DNA from: Pseudomonas chlororaphis
Lineage (GTDB): Bacteria > Pseudomonadota > Gammaproteobacteria > Pseudomonadales > Pseudomonadaceae
Length of the DNA: 64,000 nucleotides
NCBI RefSeq assembly: GCF_001921865.1
Contig: NZ_MSCT01000019.1
Coordinates: forward strand, 248,001 to 312,000
Direction of reading: 5' to 3'
Numbering within the stretch: the stretch's first letter is position 1; each line of letters starts with the position of its first letter. A program made the position numbers and the translations under genes. Below, piece after piece: positions 60,078 through 64,000 of this stretch. Under the pieces are notes generated by a model. It was not told where the DNA came from and did no database searches. It saw only the letters and a list, made by a program, of their open reading frames with translations.

Positions 60078-61452
60078 ATTTCTTCGCGAGCAAACTCGCT
60101 CCAACCGTTGATGCCGACTCTGTAGGAGCGAGCTCGCTCGCGATGGCCGCCTGCGGCCAAGGCGCCAGCAACGCCGCCACTGCTTGCGGGTTGGACGGAA
60201 AGTAGAAGTGCACATACGAGGCAGTCATCCGCCCTTCGCGATACACCGCCTCCGCGCCACGCCCGCCATTCGGGCTCAAGCCCCGGGCAATCGGCACCAG
60301 CTCGGTCGTGGTCAACGAATGGTGGTAGGTGTGGCCGCGCAGCACGCCTTCCGGCAACTCCACGGCCTGCAAGGCCAGGGCCGCCAGGCGCTTTTGCATC
60401 ACCGCGTCGCCGGGCAGCAAACCCAGCAACTGCGCGCATTGGCCTTCGACGTCAGTCAGTGAATCCAGCAGGTACAACATGCCGCCGCACTCGGCGAGCA
60501 AGGGTTTGCCGGCGGCATGGTGCGCGCGGATCGCGCTCAGCATCGAGCGGTTGGCCGCCAGCGCCCGGTGATGCAACTCCGGATAACCGCCGGGCAGGTA
60601 CAGGCTGTCCGCCTCTGGCAACCTCGCATCATGGATCGGCGAGAAAAAACGCAGCTCGGCGCCCATGGCCCGCAACAGGTCCAGGCTGGCGCCGTAGGTA
60701 AAGGCGAAGGCTTCGTCGCGGGCCACGGCAATACGCACTCCGGCTAACAGCGGCTCGACGACCACCGGCTGCGGCGCGGCGAACTCGACGGCAGGCGGCA
60801 AGGCCACTTCGCAGCTCTCGGCCAGCGCAGCGGCCGCGGCATCCAGGCGCAGGTCCAGGTCGTTGAGTTCGCTGGCCTGTACCAACCCCAGGTGGCGGCT
60901 GGGTAATTCGATCCCGGTTTCCCGGGACAACGCGCCGTACCAGCGCAAGCCTTCGGTCAGGCTGCCTTCGAGCAACTGCGCGTGACGCGAGGTGCCGACG
61001 CGGTTGGCCAGCACGCCGGCGAACGGCAAGTCCGGCTGATAACGCGCCAAACCCAACGCCAGCGCCCCGAAGGTCTGGGCCATGGCCGTGCCGTCGATCA
61101 CCCCCAGCACCGGCACGCCGAAATGCCGCGCCAGGTCGGCGCTGGACGGCGTGCCGTCGAACAGCCCCATGACCCCTTCGATCAGGATCAGGTCCGCCTC
61201 GCCGGCAGCCTCCCACAGCAGACGCCGGCTTTCCTGTTCGCCGACCATCCACATGTCCAGCTGATACACCGGCGCACCGCTGGCGCGCTCGAGGATCATC
61301 GGATCGAGAAAGTCCGGGCCGCACTTGAAGACACGAACCTTGCGCCCTTCATTGCGATGCAGACGCGCCAACGCGGCGGTCACGGTGGTCTTGCCCTGGC
61401 CGGAAGCCGGTGCGGCGATCAATACCGCGGGGCAATGGCGGGCATCACTCAC
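60070..61452 (-). CDS. cobB: Cobyrinate a,c-diamide synthase with REP-encoded tail
   Basis: 460-residue glutamine amidotransferase that amidates the a and c side chains of cobyrinate. P-loop APASGQGKTTVTAALARL (14-31), glutaminase Cys in LLAECGGMLYLL, and late His in RGHTYHHS. The native chain should end near ALLAPWPQA. The last ~24 residues (AAIASELAPTESASTVGASL and on) are encoded by a REP doublet, making the protein longer than usual. Start overlaps cobO by 4 bp. Confidence 0.95.
   Translation of the reverse strand: MSDARHCPAVLIAAPASGQGKTTVTAALARLHRNEGRKVRVFKCGPDFLDPMILERASGAPVYQLDMWMVGEQESRRLLWEAAGEADLILIEGVMGLFDGTPSSADLARHFGVPVLGVIDGTAMAQTFGALALGLARYQPDLPFAGVLANRVGTSRHAQLLEGSLTEGLRWYGALSRETGIELPSRHLGLVQASELNDLDLRLDAAAAALAESCEVALPPAVEFAAPQPVVVEPLLAGVRIAVARDEAFAFTYGASLDLLRAMGAELRFFSPIHDARLPEADSLYLPGGYPELHHRALAANRSMLSAIRAHHAAGKPLLAECGGMLYLLDSLTDVEGQCAQLLGLLPGDAVMQKRLAALALQAVELPEGVLRGHTYHHSLTTTELVPIARGLSPNGGRGAEAVYREGRMTASYVHFYFPSNPQAVAALLAPWPQAAIASELAPTESASTVGASLLAKKYD
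60083..60146. repeat. REP doublet inside the 3' end of cobB
   Basis: TCGCGAGCAAACTCGCTCC and TGTAGGAGCGAGCTCGCTCG in opposite orientation, about 20 nt apart, within the open reading frame of cobB and just before bluB. Confidence 0.9.
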
Positions 61453-62060
61453 AGTTCGACGCCTTTTTGCGCTTTGATTCCGGCCTGGAAGGCATGCTTG
61501 ACCATACCCATTTCGGTGACGGTGTCGGCCAGTTCGATCATTTCCGGCTTGGCGCCGCGCCCGGTGACCACCACGTGCTGCATCGGCGGACGGGCCTGCA
61601 GGTCGCCGAGCACCTGGTCCAGGTCGAGGTAGCCGTGCTTGAGGGCGATGTTCAACTCATCGAGCACCACCAGGCCGATATTCGGGTCGCGCAGCAGTTC
61701 GCGGCAAACGGCCCAGGCCGCTTCGGCCGCGGCGATATCGCGCTGGCGGTCCTGGGTTTCCCAGGTAAACCCTTCGCCCATGACATGAAAGCGCACCTGC
61801 TCGGGAAAGCGTCGGAAGAACAATTCCTCGCCAGTGCTGTTGCGGCCCTTGATGAACTGCACCACGCCGCATTGCATGCCATGGCCCATGGCGCGCGCGA
61901 GCATGCCGAAGGCCGAGCTGCTTTTGCCTTTGCCGTTGCCGGTCAGCACCAGCAGCAATCCGCACTCGTTCGGCGAGTTGGCGATACGTTCGTCGATCAC
62001 GGCTTTCTTGCGCAGCATGCGCGCCAGGTGGCGCTCGTCACGATCGGGGGATTCAGTCAT
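61449..62060 (-). CDS. cobO: Cob(I)yrinic acid a,c-diamide adenosyltransferase
   Basis: 203-residue ATP:corrinoid adenosyltransferase of the CobA/CobO type. P-loop TGNGKGKSSSAFGM (about 40-53), FIKGRNSTGEELFFRR and LDELNIALKHGYLD are family blocks. ATG 62060 is chosen; the open frame upstream runs into the riboswitch. First gene of the ten-gene cobalamin operon, about 95 nt after the riboswitch. Confidence 0.95.
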   Translation of the reverse strand: MTESPDRDERHLARMLRKKAVIDERIANSPNECGLLLVLTGNGKGKSSSAFGMLARAMGHGMQCGVVQFIKGRNSTGEELFFRRFPEQVRFHVMGEGFTWETQDRQRDIAAAEAAWAVCRELLRDPNIGLVVLDELNIALKHGYLDLDQVLGDLQARPPMQHVVVTGRGAKPEMIELADTVTEMGMVKHAFQAGIKAQKGVEL

Positions 62061-62155
62061 GGGGCAGCTCTCCGTTGGGGCTGGATAACGGGGGGCAGGC
62101 ATAGGAATAGACGGCGCAAGCCTGGCATCGCCCACCGTGATGCCGTTGGATGGAT

Positions 62156-62362
62156 CAGGCCGGTCTCCGGGCTTGTGAGTGGCATGGATGCCCAACCGCG
62201 CGCCTTCCCATGTCGACGTCGACACAGTGGCACCAGGCGCAGTCTTGACTCATTTACCGTTGCGGGGGCAGCGCCGGAATTGTCGTGCGTGCGCTGTTGT
62301 CACGCGTACTCACCGGCTTCCCTGTTTCACCCTGTCGGCCCATGGCCACAGAGCACCTGAAA
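62156..62362 (-). promoter_or_regulatory. Cobalamin riboswitch
   Basis: Minus-strand landmarks in order: CAGGTGC, GGGAAGCCGGTG, GCCCCCGCAACGGTAA, GCCACTG, GGGAAGG, then GCCACTC and the B12-box segment AAGCCCGGAGACCGGCC. This is the complete cobalamin riboswitch pattern. It would shut the cobO-cobS operon when adenosylcobalamin is plentiful. Confidence 0.96.
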
Positions 62363-62372
62363 CAAGTCGCAA

Positions 62373-62401
62373 AGGTTAGAGGGTTGGGGGTGGAGCGTCA
62401 A
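62373..62401 (-). promoter_or_regulatory. Promoter of the cobalamin operon
   Basis: TTGACG (62401-62396), 17 bp spacer and TAACCT (62378-62373) on the minus strand, about 11 bp before the first riboswitch element. Confidence 0.7.
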
Positions 62402-62544
62402 TTAAAGCCGGGCCGGGCAGACCGGCGAACTACTGCATATCGGAAAAATGACGCCAATCTTGTGCCACACTCGATGCAGTGATATCAAATAGCCATAATC
62501 ACGTTAAAAAACTCTGAAATCTCAACAATAATAGGAAAAGTCCG

Positions 62545-63123
62545 ATGCAAGGCATGATCATCAGCAATCCGAAACTGGAGTTCCTGCGCCCCGCCCTGGA
62601 ACGCTGGTTCGATTGCATCGACCGTTACAACGCCGTCCGCGGCGATAACGAAAGCCCTTACTGGTTCGACGAGAAAGCCAACCTGGGCTTGCTCTCGGCC
62701 GCGACCTGGATGGCCGAGATGGTCACCCTGGAGCACACCCCGAGCAAAAAACAGCTCGAGGACGGCAACCGCAACGGACGCACCGACCTGTACATCGCCA
62801 GCCAGGACGAGCGCGTCTACATTCAGGCCACCCAACGCTGGCCCCGGGTCAACAGCCTGCACCTGACCCAACCGCTGCTGGATGCCGCCAGCGACGCGAA
62901 AAAAGCCAGCTACCCCAGCGACCTGAAACTCGGCTGCCTGTTCGTCACCCCACAGAAAACCCAGCACAGCGCCACCCCGGAAGAACTGCAGGACATGGTC
63001 GACGACTTGCAAAAGGAACACTGCTGCGCCGTGGCCTGGTACTTCCCCTACGCCTACCGCAAATTGCGCAACGAGGCCGGCAACTATCACCCGGGCGTTG
63101 CCGTGCTGTTCAAGGAAGCGTAA
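62545..63123 (+). CDS. Hypothetical protein, 192 residues
   Basis: Soluble alpha/beta protein starting MQGMIISNPKLEFLRPALER. A segment GRTDLYIASQDERVYIQATQ (about 75-94) has the spaced Asp and acidic/Gln pattern of restriction-like nuclease folds, but this is only suggestive. AGGA precedes the ATG by about 9 nt. Stands alone between the cobalamin riboswitch and a sugar dehydrogenase gene. No known family recognised. Confidence 0.75.
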   Translation: MQGMIISNPKLEFLRPALERWFDCIDRYNAVRGDNESPYWFDEKANLGLLSAATWMAEMVTLEHTPSKKQLEDGNRNGRTDLYIASQDERVYIQATQRWPRVNSLHLTQPLLDAASDAKKASYPSDLKLGCLFVTPQKTQHSATPEELQDMVDDLQKEHCCAVAWYFPYAYRKLRNEAGNYHPGVAVLFKEA

Positions 63124-63197
63124 TGAAGGGTTGAACCATCGCCCGCCTGTGCTTCTCTATGACTACACCGATGTCGTGCACTCATAGGGAAATCCGC

Positions 63198-64000
63198 ATG
63201 TTCAAGCCTCGCTACGCAGTCCTTATCACCCTCGCCGCCGGCCTTGCCGCCTGCGGCGAAACCTCCAACCTCCAGGTATCCGACGGCACCGGCCCCTCGC
63301 CGAAACTGCCCGAACCGAACAAGACCCTGATTCCGACCGTGAACATAGCGCCGGCGATCGGCTGGCCCGAAGGCGGCAAGCCAGTGGCCGCCGCCGGCAC
63401 GCAGGTGGCAGCGTTCGCCGAGGGCCTGGACCATCCGCGCTGGCTGTACGTATTGCCCAACGGCGATGTCCTGGTGGCGGAAACCAACGCCCCGCCCAAA
63501 CCCGACGACGGCAAAGGCCTGCGCGGCTGGATCGCAGGCAAGATCATGAGCCGCGCCGGGGCCGGCGTGCCCAGCCCGAACCGCATCACCTTGCTGCGCG
63601 ACAAGGACCACGACGGCGTGGCGGAAACCCGCACGGTGTTCCTGGAAAACCTCAATTCTCCGTTCGGCATGACCCTGGTGGGCAACGACCTGTACGTCGC
63701 CGACACCGACCGGCTGGTGCGCTTCCCTTATCAGGATGGCGAGACCCACATCAGCGCGCAGCCGACCAAGGTGGTCGACTTGCCAGGCGGTACGCTGAAC
63801 CACCACTGGACCAAGAACGTGATTGCCAGCAAGGACGGCAGCAAGCTGTATGTCACGGTAGGCTCCAACAGCAACGTCGGCGAAAACGGCCTGGACCAGG
63901 AGCAAGGTCGCGCGGCGATCTGGGAGGTCGACCGCGCCACCGGCCAGCAGCGGATTTTCGCCTCTGGCCTGCGCAACCCCAATGGCATGGCCTGGGAACC
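63198..64000 (+). CDS. Sorbosone dehydrogenase-like (PQQ-type) lipoprotein, partial
   Basis: Truncated by the window end; 267 residues are visible. Lipoprotein signal with lipobox LAAC (Cys19) then a beta-propeller of the glucose/sorbosone dehydrogenase type: FAEGLDHPRWLYVLPNGDVLVAETN (about 74-98), LLRDKDHDGVAETRTVF, SPFGMTLVGNDLYVADTD and FASGLRNPNGMAW. The spacing and Arg/Asn-Pro-Asn-Gly motif fit PQQ-dependent soluble aldose dehydrogenases. Probably periplasmic oxidation of a sugar or sorbosone-like aldehyde. Confidence 0.88.
   Translation, partial: MFKPRYAVLITLAAGLAACGETSNLQVSDGTGPSPKLPEPNKTLIPTVNIAPAIGWPEGGKPVAAAGTQVAAFAEGLDHPRWLYVLPNGDVLVAETNAPPKPDDGKGLRGWIAGKIMSRAGAGVPSPNRITLLRDKDHDGVAETRTVFLENLNSPFGMTLVGNDLYVADTDRLVRFPYQDGETHISAQPTKVVDLPGGTLNHHWTKNVIASKDGSKLYVTVGSNSNVGENGLDQEQGRAAIWEVDRATGQQRIFASGLRNPNGMAWE

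Noticed and set aside
1968..60146. Repeated palindromes that might suggest a CRISPR array
   Set aside because: The repeats are scattered REP singlets and doublets in separate intergenic gaps, not a regular repeat-spacer array, and no cas genes are present.

Overview
This is a 64 kb stretch of a Pseudomonas chromosome, most likely from the P. fluorescens / protegens / chlororaphis group. The evidence is high GC coding DNA, a gene order from lpxL-minCDE through an M18 peptidase, prc/algO, an EAL-GGDEF protein, rdgC and an mxtR-type kinase that I recall from other pseudomonads, and eleven loci of the Pseudomonas REP sequence (core TGTAGGAGCGAGC-TTGCTCGCGAT). I see no prophage, transposase, integron or CRISPR array. 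The window reads as core and near-core genome. Gene calls rest on reading the translations; no database search was possible.

Layout. 1-5.6 kb: purine breakdown (ureidoglycolate lyase, cytochrome-linked urate hydroxylase PuuD, NCS2 purine permease and two paralogous Tsx/OmpK-like outer membrane channels with a structured, terminator-bearing intergenic stretch between them). 5.7-13.5 kb: pirin, a patatin-like lipase, a lipid A acyltransferase divergent from minCDE, an RluA-type synthase and an M18 aminopeptidase. 13.3-22.2 kb: a 58-residue membrane protein, a large MscS-type channel, then a GntR/UTRA regulator beside an ABC importer cassette that also encodes an alkaline-phosphatase-fold hydrolase and a HAD phosphatase, which suggests an organophosphate substrate. 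22.3-33.3 kb: quinone oxidoreductase, the Prc protease, an EAL-CBS-GGDDF protein, small conserved genes including an overlapping XRE regulator pair, an FKBP lipoprotein, and a di-heme cytochrome plus catalase-fold pair. 33.4-34.0 kb: a tandemly duplicated tRNA-Val/tRNA-Asp unit. 34.1-41.7 kb: rdgC and transporters, including a guanidinium exporter under a guanidine-II riboswitch and an MFS efflux gene divergent from its TetR regulator. 41.9-53.1 kb: a transporter-kinase hybrid sensor (MxtR/CrbS type), rmuC, small unknown genes, fadL, a periplasmic glutathione peroxidase and a MarR-MFS operon with two matching operators. 53.1-62.4 kb: a ten-gene cobalamin operon (cobO-cobB-bluB-cbiB-cobD-cobQ-cobU-cobT-cobC-cobS) read leftward from a cobalamin riboswitch with its own promoter. 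62.5-64 kb: an orphan unknown gene and the start of a PQQ-type sugar dehydrogenase lipoprotein that runs off the window.

The most notable features not explained by genes are: two diverged copies of a ~131 bp intergenic element (29.1 and 47.4 kb), each with inverted DnaA-box-like sites at one end and a TTGACTT box at the other; a REP doublet nested inside a perfect 14 bp inverted repeat after minE; a REP doublet that encodes the C-terminus of CobB; and paired operator-like palindromes around the MarR and TetR genes.
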